A stretch of DNA of 64,000 bases from Polysphondylium violaceum (lineage: Eukaryota > Evosea > Eumycetozoa > Dictyosteliales > Dictyosteliaceae), in assembly GCA_000277445.1 (NCBI GenBank), contig AJWJ01000045.1, positions 1 to 64,000 on the forward strand, read 5' to 3'. The position numbers and the translations under genes are program-made. Each line of letters begins with the position of its first letter. Positions within the stretch are counted from its first letter, which is position 1. This document shows positions 23,009 to 34,343 of the stretch, one piece after another. The notes under the pieces were generated by a model. The model saw nothing but the letters and a program-made list of their open reading frames with translations, ran no database searches and was not told the DNA's origin.

Positions 23009-24818
23009 TTATTTGCTTACAGAAGTTGGAGGAGTCAAGGTGTTGATGTTTGATGAAGAGTCATCTATCATAAATTTAAACAAACCGATGGCCTCCCTTA
23101 TTTTTGAATACTCTAAACAAAACTTTTGCACCTCGGTAAAGAGAGCGACGTCTTTGATGTCTATGATACTATTTCTAATGAGTGATTGTATAAACACACA
23201 CACCAATCTCACCGAACGTTGTTGCATAGTGTTGTCTTTGATATTGTTACATGTGGCGATACAATGACTGATGTACATGGGTATATATTGTTTGACCAAG
23301 GCCACACCACTACTGGTGGCCAAAGAGTTGACAACCTCCATCGATCGATAGTTCATCTCCATCGATATCAATTCCTTAAAGTATTGTTGAAATTCATCTT
23401 TATACTGAATGAGCTTCAACAGTGAATCAATGGCCACCTGCGTGTTGTTTTCAACGAGATTACATAGTTTTTTGGGTGTGAGTCCAGAGTATTTGATGAG
23501 CGTTGGATCAGATTCTATATCGGTTTTAAATTGTTGAAGCTGTGTTCTTTTTAATCTACCTTTCATAGCTTTTGACATTAGGTCCCTTATTGATTTCTTT
23601 GCATTGTATTGGTTATTATTATTTGTTAAAACATCTCCTTTTCCTATTAAAAGGGTATGATTGATTGATAAATTTATCCATATTGTCTAAATATAAAATA
23701 AATGAATCAATTAGTATATCTCTAGATCAATAATGATTGTTATTATTATATTTACATCTAATGGATCATAGATTGGCGGTGAAGGTCTTTTAATATTTGG
23801 TTCAAATGAAAATAGATTTAAATCATTACTTGTAAATTCTACATTTTCTACTTTATCTTGCTTTTTATTACTATTACTACTATTGTTTTCTTTATTTTGA
23901 TTATCATTGTTGTTGTTATTTTCATCATTGTTTATATATAAAATTGGAGATATACCTATACTCCTCAATGATGGAAAACAATGATTTGGTAATCTATCTA
24001 AATAAAAGGTTTTGTATTCATTTAATGATTCTATATTATTAATCTTTATACTGCTATATTGTTGTTCATTACTATTATTTGATGTTGATGGTGGTTGAGT
24101 ATTTATTATTTCTAATACTGTTTTTTTTGAAAACTATATAATGAATCATAATTTGGTTGATGGTCAATAATAATCACTAGATTTAATAGACATAGACAAT
24201 ATATATATTTACATCTTTAGGTAATTGGTTTGTGAGTAGTTGTATTAAATATTGCTTTTCTATAGATTCTATATTATAATTCCCATATCTATGACTATTG
24301 TGATTACTACTACTACTATTGTTTGATTTAAAATGTTTTTCCAATTCATCTATAAAAATAGGGAGAAATGGATTATATGATATTGGTAAATCAGATACAC
24401 TGGTGTTGATTGTATTACTTGTTGATGGTGTTATTAAAGGTGATGTAACTGCAGGTGATATTGATGGTGATGTATCTTCATTTAAATCTGTATTATTTTC
24501 TACAGTTAATGTTGATGAGTGATGGGTTGTTGTTGTTGTTGTTGGTGGAGTTAAAATAGAAGAGGATGATAAAGAAGATGATGAACCAATTGTATTATCA
24601 AATTTATATAAATTAAACAATATATAAAATGCTATCAATCTCTGAGAATCTATACAAATAAAACCATCTGCTATCATTGTATAGATTGCACATCCTATTT
24701 TGAAATGGTCATTTTTATTAAATGTTCGATAAAAAGTAGTATATACAGCTTCTAATGATTTATCCTCTTCTGATAGTAAAGATAATACTGTTGTGAGATC
24801 CTTAGGGTTTATAATCAT
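23009..24818 (-). CDS. cnot11: CCR4-NOT complex subunit 11 (CNOT11/C2orf29 family)
   Basis: A scaffold-bound module of the CCR4-NOT deadenylase. Three phase-0 exons, 24818..24213, 24133..23756 and 23686..23009, give 553 residues. The C-terminal exon is highly conserved with animal CNOT11: GLTPKKLCNLVENNTQVAI, a stretch SMEVVNSLAT, YISHCIATCNNIKD and VRLVCVFIQSLIRNSIIDI, then SKIREAIGLFKFM. Exon 3 begins TIWINLS, which parallels the conserved IWLNP entry to that domain. Exon 1 (residues 1-202) has the N-terminal NOT1-binding helical region (FKIGCAIYTMIADGF, then FYILFNLYKF, then NPFLPIF). Ser/Thr/Asn tracts lie between these blocks. The start at 24818 is the first ATG. Confidence 0.92.
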
Positions 24819-25247
24819 AGCATATATAAATATATTGTTGTTGTTCTTGTTGTTGTTATTATTACTAGTATTATTATAATATTAAATAAATAGATAAAAT
24901 AAATAAAAGGTTGTGCGTAGGTAGGACGTATAAGATATATAGATTAGATTACAAGATATACACTTCACTACACAAACTATATATATACAGATATTGATTA
25001 ATATTGATTGATTTTATAAAAAACGACGATGATTGATTGTGCTCAAACATGCATCATTTTTTCAAATTTTTTTTTTGAAAAAATTTTTTCAACCGTTTGG
25101 TGATGGCGAGAAGTTCAATGAAATGAATCCTGAATTCTACGAGTTTAGGTTGGTAAAATCCAATGGAGATGCATAACCTCTTTGATGATATTATTTAGAC
25201 AAACAGTTTATAATTTATTCATATAAAAATTCTATAAATTAAAATAT
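24819..25247. other. intergenic with a P450 relic
   Basis: An AT-rich spacer containing a perfect-looking A/T hairpin at about 25066-25093 and a short decayed P450 fragment at 25154-25200 (listed separately). Confidence 0.4.
25154..25200 (-). pseudogene. short relic of a cytochrome P450 exon
   Basis: Read on the - strand, this encodes LNNIIKEVMHLHWILP. It parallels VNNVIKEVMRFHPIGP (the K-helix ExxR region) of the intact P450 immediately downstream at 25248-26867. About two thirds of the bases match over 47 bp, including the run ATCATCAAAGAGGT except for one base. It is probably the last trace of a tandem duplicate P450. Confidence 0.5.
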
Positions 25248-26867
25248 TTATTTTCTAGATTTAACATTAACAGAGAAAAGGTTTGGATGAACGGTGAGAC
25301 CAAACAATTCAGTTTCATCAATGAGCTCATCACCAACTCTTTCAAACTTGAAATTTAATAAAAGATTAGCAATGGAAACATAAAGCTCATCATTGGCCAA
25401 AGATTGACCAATACAATTTCTACTACCAAGTCCAAATGGAATAAATGAATCGTATGCGCTGTTTAAAAATCTTTCTGGTTTAAATTCATTTGGCTCATCC
25501 CAAAATTCTTCACTCTTGAACATGTGGTGGAGATGCATGAAAACTTGAGTTCCTTTGGGGAAATGGACCGAGTTGAGTGTGATTTCATTGTTTGTTGATC
25601 TAGGCATACCCCATGGTCCGATTGGATGGAATCTCATGACCTCTTTGATGACGTTGTTTACATGAACAGTTGCACTTCTCTTTTCCAATGGAACATATTG
25701 ACAATCTTTACCAACAACATTGATTAATTCACTGTATGCTTTTTCTTGAGTTTCTGGGTAATTGGCCATTAACATAATAAACCATTCTATAGTTCCACTT
25801 GCAGTCTCACTACCAGCTATTAAATAGATTTATTAATAAATTGATAGAGATAATAAAGAATAATAATAATAAAAAAAAAACATACCAATTAAATAATCTT
25901 GAGCTAAAGCTCTAACAGTTTTAAGATCACCATTTAAAGAGTCCAATTCACTAAGGAGGAAATCCAAAATATCTCTAATATTTTCTTTATCAAATGTATC
26001 TTGATGTTCCTTGATTTCTTTTTCAATATATTTTTTAATTTGAATAGATGGATCAGCAAATTGTAAAAAGAAAAAGTAGAGAGGTTGGAAAATTTTTACA
26101 TAGTCACCCAAATGACCAGCACCAAGATGAACAAATACTTTATCCATTGGTTTAATAAGACCTTCAATCAATTCTTTGTCTTTTGGAGAGTCTTTATAAT
26201 TTAAAAACTTGCTAAAAACAAATCTAAGCATAATGTTCATTGAATAGGTTTGACAATACTTTCTTGGGGTAAAAGGCTCACCAGTCTTTGTAAATTCCTT
26301 GATGGTATCGATAAACTTGACAGTTTCATCGGCAGTGATGTCTGCTGCTTTTTTCAATGAAGTTTTGGCAAATGTTTTGACCAAAATATCTTTGATAGAT
26401 TTCCAATGACTGCCACCAGAGCTCGATAGACCTCTGTATCCAGAGCCAATCATGTTGTATGAAGGAATGGGAACACGATCTGAAAAATTTTCAAAATTCT
26501 TTACAAACACCTCTCTTACAAGATCGGGATCTGAGATAAAGAGTGAGTATTGATCACCCATCCAAAATCTAAACACTCTACCATACTTTTGAGTCAACTC
26601 GAGGACCTTTAAATGTGGTGAGGGTCCTTGAAGTGCTAAAAGATTACCAAGTATGGGTAATGCAAATGGTCCAGGGGGTGTTGATTTATTTGTAAATACA
26701 TTTTTTGTTATCTAAAAAAAACATTGATCAAAAAAACATTTGATTCGATTTCGATTAGAAAATTTTTCAAATAAAAAAAAAAAATCTAAAAATAACTTTC
26801 TCAAACATACCAAATGATAAATAAAATAAAATAAAACAAGAGATAATAAAACTAGAGATGAATCCAT
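25248..26867 (-). CDS. cytochrome P450 monooxygenase (dictyostelid CYP508-like)
   Basis: A haem-thiolate monooxygenase anchored in the ER membrane; the substrate is unknown. Three exons, 26867..26811, 26711..25886 and 25816..25248 (phases 0 and 1), give 483 residues. Exon 1 is just the 19-residue N-terminal membrane anchor (MDSSLVLLSLVLFYFIYHL). Exon 2 opens with the Pro-rich hinge STPPGPFALPILGN. The I-helix oxygen-binding motif is AGSETASGT at the exon 2/3 junction. The K-helix ExxR is EVMR, and the PERF motif is KPERFL. The haem-binding loop is PFGLGSRNCIG with Cys at about 429. All hallmarks of an active enzyme are present. Assignment to CYP508 is by general resemblance only. Confidence 0.93.
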
Positions 26868-27532
26868 TTTAATATATTTGTATGGCTTGTTGTTAACTAT
26901 AATAATAAAATATAAACTTTTATAAAAAGATTATATACAAACAAAAAAAAAGAAAAAAAAATGTGTAAAAAATAAAGAAAAGGCAGATTTTTGATTTTTA
27001 CGACCAATGATTATAAAAAATATAAAAATATCTCACAATCAACTTGGTTGTTTTTGATTGCACATTCAAAATTTGGTTGCGAGATAATGGGGAGAGGATA
27101 AACAAAACACTTTTCAAAAATAGAAGAACTTTTGTAAGGTGTAGAAATTTAGAATAACTATTGATATCACACAAACGATGAATAGAAAACTAATGGAAGA
27201 CTCCTATTTAAGGTAGTATACTTGTGTTTTGAGCGGGCAGGGGGTTGATTCAAAAAACATGTAATTTAAGTATCAGGTGATGCATGACATCATGTATGTA
27301 ATTCAATGAAAAAGATAAGTAAAAAAACAAAGAGGACATGTGTGTTTAACGAAATCGTATTTAATTTATTTAAAAATTAATATATTATTAATTAGTGTAT
27401 ATGATAAGGCAATAAAGGTTTGTATTGTTGTTACAGGTTTCTTTTTTTTTTTTTTTTTTTCTCTCTTTACTTATTATTTCTTTTTTTGTGAGGTTGATTT
27501 TTTGTATTTGAACAAGAATGAAAAAGATGACC
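26868..27532. other. intergenic
   Basis: Promoter side of the P450 and 3' side of cullin 1. AT-rich with A- and T-runs (26945-26962, 27440-27460). No gene seen. Confidence 0.4.
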
Positions 27533-30342
27533 TTAAGCAATGTATTCATATTTTCTCGAGGTTGGATTATCATCAGAGGTACGACGAATATATTCTTGTT
27601 CAATGAGATACTCGATAGCTTTTTTGATGGCAGTAATCTTTGGAGCAAACCATTTTGAGACTTGAGTGGTGGTTTCTACAGTTAAATCGTTGTGGGTCAT
27701 TGTCTTTTTGGATTTCATAATACGAACGATGGCAGCTTGAAGCTTAAAGAATCTTTCCTTTTCAACTTCACCTTCACTAACGGTTTGGGCACCCTCAGAG
27801 GTTTTGGTGTCACCAATTTGCACGGAAATATTACAATTGACTTTCATTTTCTTTGAGGCAAATTTAGTGTTCACAGTAAACTCTGTTTCATTGTTCCAAT
27901 TTTTGTATGATGGTTCAGCGCATTCAATAACACCTGTTTTAATTAAACTCAATAATGGTACTCTAACTGTATTTTCATCCAAACCAATAGTATCAAGAAT
28001 TTGGAATCTAGAAGCTTTATCACTTGAATTCATCATTAATAAAATTGCCATTTGATAAGCTGTAGTCTATTAAAATATTATATTAATATTAAAAAAATTT
28101 ATCAATCAATCAATTACTATTATTAATTAATATTATACATACTGATAATTTATAAATCTTTCCTTTAGTTTGACGTGAATCAACATCGGCTCTAGAGAAA
28201 TCATATAAAAAGGTTAAAACTCTACCTTGGTAACTCTTTTTATAAAAGGTTTCAAAATATTGAATACTAGACAACATTTCACTGGGTGGTTTGAATGGAT
28301 TGGCAGAGGGTTTGTTTGTAAGAGACCATGAACCATTGGTCAAGACATAAAAGTTAAAGGTATATGGTAAGGTGAGATTTGAGTCATTTAAATAATTTTG
28401 GAAATTGGCATTGATATCCTTGCACAATCTCATATCAGTAATCATTCTAGTCAATTTGGTGCAATAATCAAAACCTTGATGAGTCTTTAATTTGTTGATC
28501 ATGGTGGCTTCAGCATCCTCACTTGCAGAGAGATCTTCTACCAATCTCTTGGACAACATCTTTTGATAGTTGAGCATAAAGATATCTTTGTCTGGAAGAT
28601 ACTTAAAGAGACAAACGGCTTCTTGAAGTTTCTTTTCGAGTTCTTGTTCATCACTAATGTGGTATGGACCCTTTCTGAGGATTTGATCACAAAACTTGGA
28701 CAAAACAACGGGTACAGTACTCTCTTTTTTCTTTGGATCATAAGAGGCTGGATTTTCATTGACCAAATTGCCAAAGAATTTATCCATTGTAGTGGTAAAG
28801 GTAGAGTCATTGTTGAAACAGTCTTTGATCATGGTATTGAAACGATTGTATACTTTTAAGAGAATAGAGATCAATACTTGTGGTTTCTCTTGAGCTTCCT
28901 TCAAGTTTGATTCAATTTCTTTGAGACCTTCAGATTTGATAAAGTCACCGAAATTCTTTCTCAATGGTTCCAAGTGATTGACACGATTCAAGAGTGAATA
29001 CATCATTGACAAATCACTAGCTTTATCTTCGTTTAATAAATCGATAAACTTGGCAGCAAATTGTTCTTTATAGTTTGAAATCAAAATGTTATTGAGAATC
29101 TTTGTCAATTTTTCCAAAGTGCTGATTGGCATGTATTGTTGAACACGATTGGTTTCTTGTTCAATACGAGAGTATACATGTCTCATATACTCTGAAACAC
29201 CATTCTTTTCAATGAATTCTTGTGATTCAATTTTATAAAACTTTTCAGTCTCTTGAAGAAAAGAGGTTTCAAAACAACTTTGATAAATTTCCAATTTATT
29301 CTTTTCTGGTCCAAGTTGTACTATAAATAGATAATTTTAATTTGTGTTAATATCTATTATTAAAAGTTGTTAATCTATTTATATTTACCATAACATTCCA
29401 ATGCATCACTTAAAACTTGAAGGTTGGTGGAATCACCGTTTCTATCGTTTTCAATGATTTTTAATAATGAAACTGATAATTTGTTTTTCAATGGATTGAA
29501 AGCAGTATCACGCCATGCATTTAAAGCATCAGAATAAATCTTTGATTCAGCTGATGTTGGGGCTGATGATGATGTTTTGGCTTCACTAGAGAAAATCTTA
29601 TTCTATATATAGAGAGCAATCATGGTAGAGAAAAAAGTTAGATATTGAAAATTTCAATAAAAAAAAAAAAGTTTTTGTATTTTTTTTTTTTGATCACCAC
29701 CTCATCACTTCACGCAAATCAGGTGGTATCATTAGGATTGATTAAAAGGTATACATACTACTGGTGCTAAAAGGTTTTTGAGTACATTACTAGACATCTT
29801 CCAATCATTCCATTGGTTTCTAAAGAAGAAAAGTAAAGAATCATTGTTTAAGTTCTCTGATCTCTAAAAATAGTGTGTAAAAATAAAGAAATATCCAAGT
29901 TAGAATCAAAATTGACCATGATGATGAGATATTGAGATCACCCTGTAGATGAGTTGTATATATTCCACCTATCCATCTATATTTGAGTATATCTAGTTGA
30001 ATATATCTATAATATAAATACATACAGCCATAATTTCCTTTGCTTTAGCTTTTACTAATCTTTCAACTCTTGGATAAAAATCTACTGTTGATCTTTCATT
30101 TTGAGTTGAACAATAATTGTAAATATTGCTATAGGTGTAGTAGATTATGATGGAATAGAGTTAGTAAATGTATGTGTGGGTGTGTGAAGGTGTGTGTGTA
30201 GATATTTTTATACATACGTATAAATGTTCATATAACTCTTTCTAGTTAAACCTTTGTTGAGATTGATAAAGAGATCTTGGAATGGAGTATCGCAGATGAT
30301 CCATAACTCTTCAAGAGTGATATTACTCAACATGTTACTCAT
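27533..30342 (-). CDS. culA: cullin 1 (SCF ubiquitin ligase scaffold)
   Basis: The scaffold of SCF E3 ligases; it binds SKP1/F-box proteins at the N-terminus and RBX1 at the C-terminus. Six exons, 30342..30218, 30128..30026, 29863..29759, 29602..29389, 29320..28143 and 28066..27533, have consistent phases and give 752 residues. The N-terminal cullin repeats begin in exon 1 (ITLEELWIICD) and continue through NIYNYCSTQ. The cullin-homology domain has LPDKDIFMLNYQKMLSKRLV and RMITDMRLCKDI. The neddylation domain at the C-terminus has IVRIMKSKKTMTHNDL, with the acceptor Lys in the RIMK segment, and the terminal EQEYIRRTSDDN...YEYIA. CUL1 rather than CUL2-5 is inferred from the overall wording; dictyostelids also carry close CUL1 paralogues. 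Confidence 0.92.
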
Positions 30343-30925
30343 TGTGTTATTATATTATACTGTGGTAACGTTGATATTATGTAGTGATGTAATGTTGGGA
30401 TTTATGAATTGAGGGAACTATCTAGATTAATTAACCTTGTCCAATAATCTAAAGCTTAACCCTTCCTAAAGAAATAATAATATAAAAATAAATGAAATGA
30501 AAATTAAAATTTTGGATAGAAAAAAAAAAAAAGAAAAAAAAGTTAATTTAAAAAAATAAAAAGAAAAAACACAGAAGGGCTTGATTTTTTCTTCAAAAAA
30601 AAAAGCGTGAAAGCACTCATTGTCGCCAAGCACATTCTACAATGATCTCTTCGCTCAACAACTCTGAATATAATTGTACTTTAATTCACTACTTTAATTA
30701 TTTTAAATTTAGATTTAAAAATCTACATAGTATGCGCTTTCCAACCATGGCTAATTGACATTAAATGAAAAGCTTTTTATAGAAAGTTCAGTTTTGAATC
30801 AAAAATGATGTCAAAATTTTTGTTATTTTTTTTTTTTTTTTTTTTTTCCCAATTTCGAAATAATATTATAAGATTGATAAAAAAGTTGTGATAAACACTC
30901 TCTATATATATAAAACCATTAGATA
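30343..30925. promoter_or_regulatory. divergent promoter region cullin 1 / carbinolamine dehydratase
   Basis: A 583-bp region between two opposed start codons, with A-runs (30521-30540), a T-run of about 27 bases (30821-30847) and a TATA-rich stretch (30902-30913) just before the dehydratase ATG. Confidence 0.4.
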
Positions 30926-32237
30926 ATGAGTGTTTGCAAGATATTTTCAAATACAATCACTAAATCATCATCATCACTATCTTTTTTTCCAAAATGCTTG
31001 AACCATACAACAAAAAGACACTACTCTACAACAAATGATAAAGTTCCTCTTCATGAAAAAAAATGTATACCATGGTAAAGAATGAATATTTGATCAATAT
31101 TGCCAACACACACAAAAGATTAGTTTGGAATTGCGCAGGGTTGTTTTTTTTTTTTTTTTTTTTTTATCAAAAAAGGTCGACTTTTCGAGATTTTTTAAAC
31201 CTTTTTGTTTTAATATCATTTTATTTTTAGTTTAAACACACACTAACAAATTAACAAAAAACTAAACCAATAAATAAAACATACTACTCTAGTGAAGGGG
31301 ATATTGATCCCTTGGATATCAATGAAAAAATCAAACTTTTAAAAAATCTCGATAAAAGTAAATATCAAAATATTGTAATAGTATTACACAGCACCACCAC
31401 TCATTGAGAGTATTGAATAACTCAATCAAAATTATTGTGTGTCTAAATTTACATGTTTTTTTTTTTCTTTATCATCATATGATGACATCCCAACAATATA
31501 CACAAACAACTCTATTATTACCACCACAACCAAATTACAATTACTAATAATACAATTTAAATTAATTAATAGAATGGACAATGGGCAATGATAATAAAAG
31601 TGTAGGTATCTATTTTGTACAACCTTTTTTTTTCATTTTTTTTTTTCAATTATCTCGTCCAAAACGCAACAAAAAAATCATAATTATTTTTGTTTTTACA
31701 CTAATTATTATCAAATTCACCGAATTTAAACTCGGTTCGCCTCCAAATTTAGATTTTTAGAGTGTGGAGAATTCCATTTCCTAGGGCTATAAAACAACTG
31801 CAATATGTAATGCAAATTGCCGAAGAAGAAGGACACCATCCTGATGTATCAATTAGTAAGTGTGGTTTTAAATTTAGTTTTACATTACTTGTTGTTTGTT
31901 TTCAGTCGAGATTGACAATTTTAGACAATTTAAAAAAAGCAAAAAGTTTTTTAAAAAAAACTAAAATAACCATTTTTCGCATTACAGTGAATGTCTATTG
32001 CCCTTTTTGCAAAAAAACAAACAACTGCACCAACAAAAATAATATCGTAATTTGATAGACTAATTTTTAATAACTACAATGAAAAGTATAGCCTCGTATT
32101 GGAATCTGAAGATAGAGATTTTTACTCATTCAATTAATGATTTGACAGAAAATGACTTTATATTGGCCAGCAAAATCGATGGACTGCAAATCCCAGACGC
32201 CCAACCACCAACCCCTAAAAAATCACATCCAATGTGA
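30926..32237 (+). CDS. pcbd: pterin-4a-carbinolamine dehydratase (PCD/DCoH), five small exons
   Basis: Dehydrates 4a-hydroxytetrahydrobiopterin during cofactor recycling. Exons are 30926..31074, 31293..31357, 31573..31605, 31763..31855 and 32092..32237. Their phases fit exactly (486 nt) and give 161 residues. Exons 1-2 encode a Ser/Lys-rich N-terminal extension of about 40 residues with no acidic residues until about position 38, which looks like a mitochondrial presequence. A KCIPC segment follows. The conserved core has IKLLKNLDKKWTM, then FPRAIKQLQYVMQIAEEEGHHPD (the catalytic HHPD His pair), then IEIFTHSINDLTENDF. A Pro-rich tail ends at SHPM. Exon 3 is only 33 nt. The exon 4 acceptor is the second AG of TTTTTAGAG, which keeps the frame. 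The exons are too short to appear as long open frames, so the gene is easily missed. Confidence 0.88.
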
Positions 32238-34251
32238 TTCCTCTTCAACCACCGTTACCACAAGACAAGACTATTAATAATAATAAATAACTGTTGGGAG
32301 GGATTGAGATTGAGAATTAACAACAAACACTAACTAGTTGATAAATACACAGGAAAAAATGAAAAATAAGCTAATTGTCAATCATTGAGCTGATAATTTT
32401 TCACTCCACATCCCTCCAAAAATTATCATATGACTTTTTTTTATCATATGATGTTAGAAGATTTTTATTTTTTCATTTTTTTTTTCATTTTTTTTTATTT
32501 TTTTGTAATAAAAATAATCGGTTTGTGGTCATTTTTTTGTTTTTCTTGGTGGTGATTAAAATGAATCGTTTTAGTCGATCTTTTGCCTATTGTAGCTTTT
32601 TTTAAGACATCCACCACCTATACAACACATTTTTCGACCACATTGTGCTTTTTTTTTTGACAAGGGAGTGAGGGGATTCTTTTTGTGATCTGTCACTAGC
32701 CAGAGATATTTCAGTAAAAGCTTGTCCCAAGAAACTCTTTTCCCTGAAAACAAACAAGGGAGTGCCCCACCAATCAAATCACACCCTTTAAATATTTTAC
32801 ATATTATTATGATTTATTATTGTTATTTTTTGATTATTATTAAAAAGATTTAAGGCTGCAATTTTCTCTCTATGACAGAGATAGTAAAATATCTTTTTCT
32901 TTTTTTTTTTAGTGCATTTTAATTTTTTTTTAAATTTTTTTTTTTTGAATTTTTTGATCAAACTTTACTCAAATTATTGATGTGTGCACCTTTTCGTTTG
33001 GTAGCAAAGTTGTTCATTATTCTTTTTTTTCCTATTTTCAATACAATTATTTAGTTTTTTTTTTTTTTTTATCTTACAAAGAGCGAAAACAGGGCATATT
33101 CATACCTTTGGAGTCTCCAAATCAAAAATAATTCAAAAAAAAAAAAAAAAAAAAAATACGTTGTATACATAAGATCTTTTTTCCACTCACCCCTTCCAGT
33201 CAACATCAACTTTTCATTGGTTTTGTTTTGTTCAGTATCCATCAGACCCTAAAAACGAAAATATATACATTTTATTTTATATCTATAGAGAGAAATTTCT
33301 ACACACGCTTACACTCAAATATATAAATACTAAATTTGTATTTTTTTCTGTTTTCTCTGATAGCGTATTACACAGACTTTTAATTACCCAAAGGCTTTTT
33401 TAAAGAATACGCGCCTGTTTTTTTTTTTTAGTGATTCTAGTCTTTTTTTTTTTTTTTTATTATTTTTTATTATTTTTATTATTTTTTTTTCTCGTTTTAT
33501 CTCACCAAAGGTTTTTTTCTTGTTCCACTTTAGTTATACATTCGTTTGATTGACGATTTTGTTACTATTTATTTTTCACGTAATATTCATCTTCAACTCT
33601 ACAACCCCATATATAGAAACGGGATCTACCAACTCAACACCACATATTTATTTAGCCCAAGAAAATAAATATATTCTCAAAAAAACCAGGATTCAACAAA
33701 AGCAACAACAACAATAATTGTGCATGTGTCTTTGGTGTGTTTTATAGCTCATATTCAAATAGGCTCAACAATCACGATAGAATTCTCCTTCAAATCTTCG
33801 CCCAACACCATCATAGCCTATTTTAAAAATAACTTTTTATTTTATTTTTTTCACTCAACAATCACTCGCTCAAGACACTCGTCCTGATTACCTCCATCAC
33901 CATTTTTCATTCCTCTTTTGCTCAACATTGTTTCACATATCAATCATCGCCCTTTTTTATTGATTTTTATTTTTTATTTTTTTTATTTTCACATTTTTTT
34001 TTCTCTAGGGAACAACACCTGTCAGTCACCATACCAGTTTGTCACGTGACAGATATATCACGTTTTACATTTTTTTTCAATCCATCTCCCTTTTCCCTTG
34101 CGCAGAGACATTCAACTCTCTTCTCCCTCACATAACAATACCCTATTTTGTAATTTGATTTTTTTTTTTTTGATATTGGAAAAATTAAAAATTGAATCAA
34201 CCAATCAAATATTTGATATAAGATAGATGATTGTCTAATATTTATTGAAAT
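32238..34251. other. 2-kb gene-free, T-rich region
   Basis: Contains many T-runs (for example 32462-32510, 33057-33071, 33438-33490), A-runs at 33138-33157, and a CACGTG palindrome near 34041. The only open frames are low-complexity. It is probably the long promoter and leader of the finger-protein gene that follows. Confidence 0.45.
34041..34050. promoter_or_regulatory. palindromic E-box-like site GTCACGTGAC
   Basis: A perfect 10-bp palindrome with a CACGTG core, 202 bp upstream of the finger-protein ATG. CACGTG is the core bound by bHLH or bZIP factors in other eukaryotes; a function here is inferred. Confidence 0.35.
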
Positions 34252-34312
34252 ATGGAACAACGAGGGAGTACGCCCACACGAAGGAAATCGAAAGAATCCA
34301 ATAATAGTAATA

Positions 34313-34343
<31 letters not shown>

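Noticed and set aside
32238-34251. Possible gene in the 2-kb T-rich spacer
   Set aside because: All open stretches are Phe/Lys/Ile/Asn low complexity from homopolymers, with no splice-joined conserved content found.
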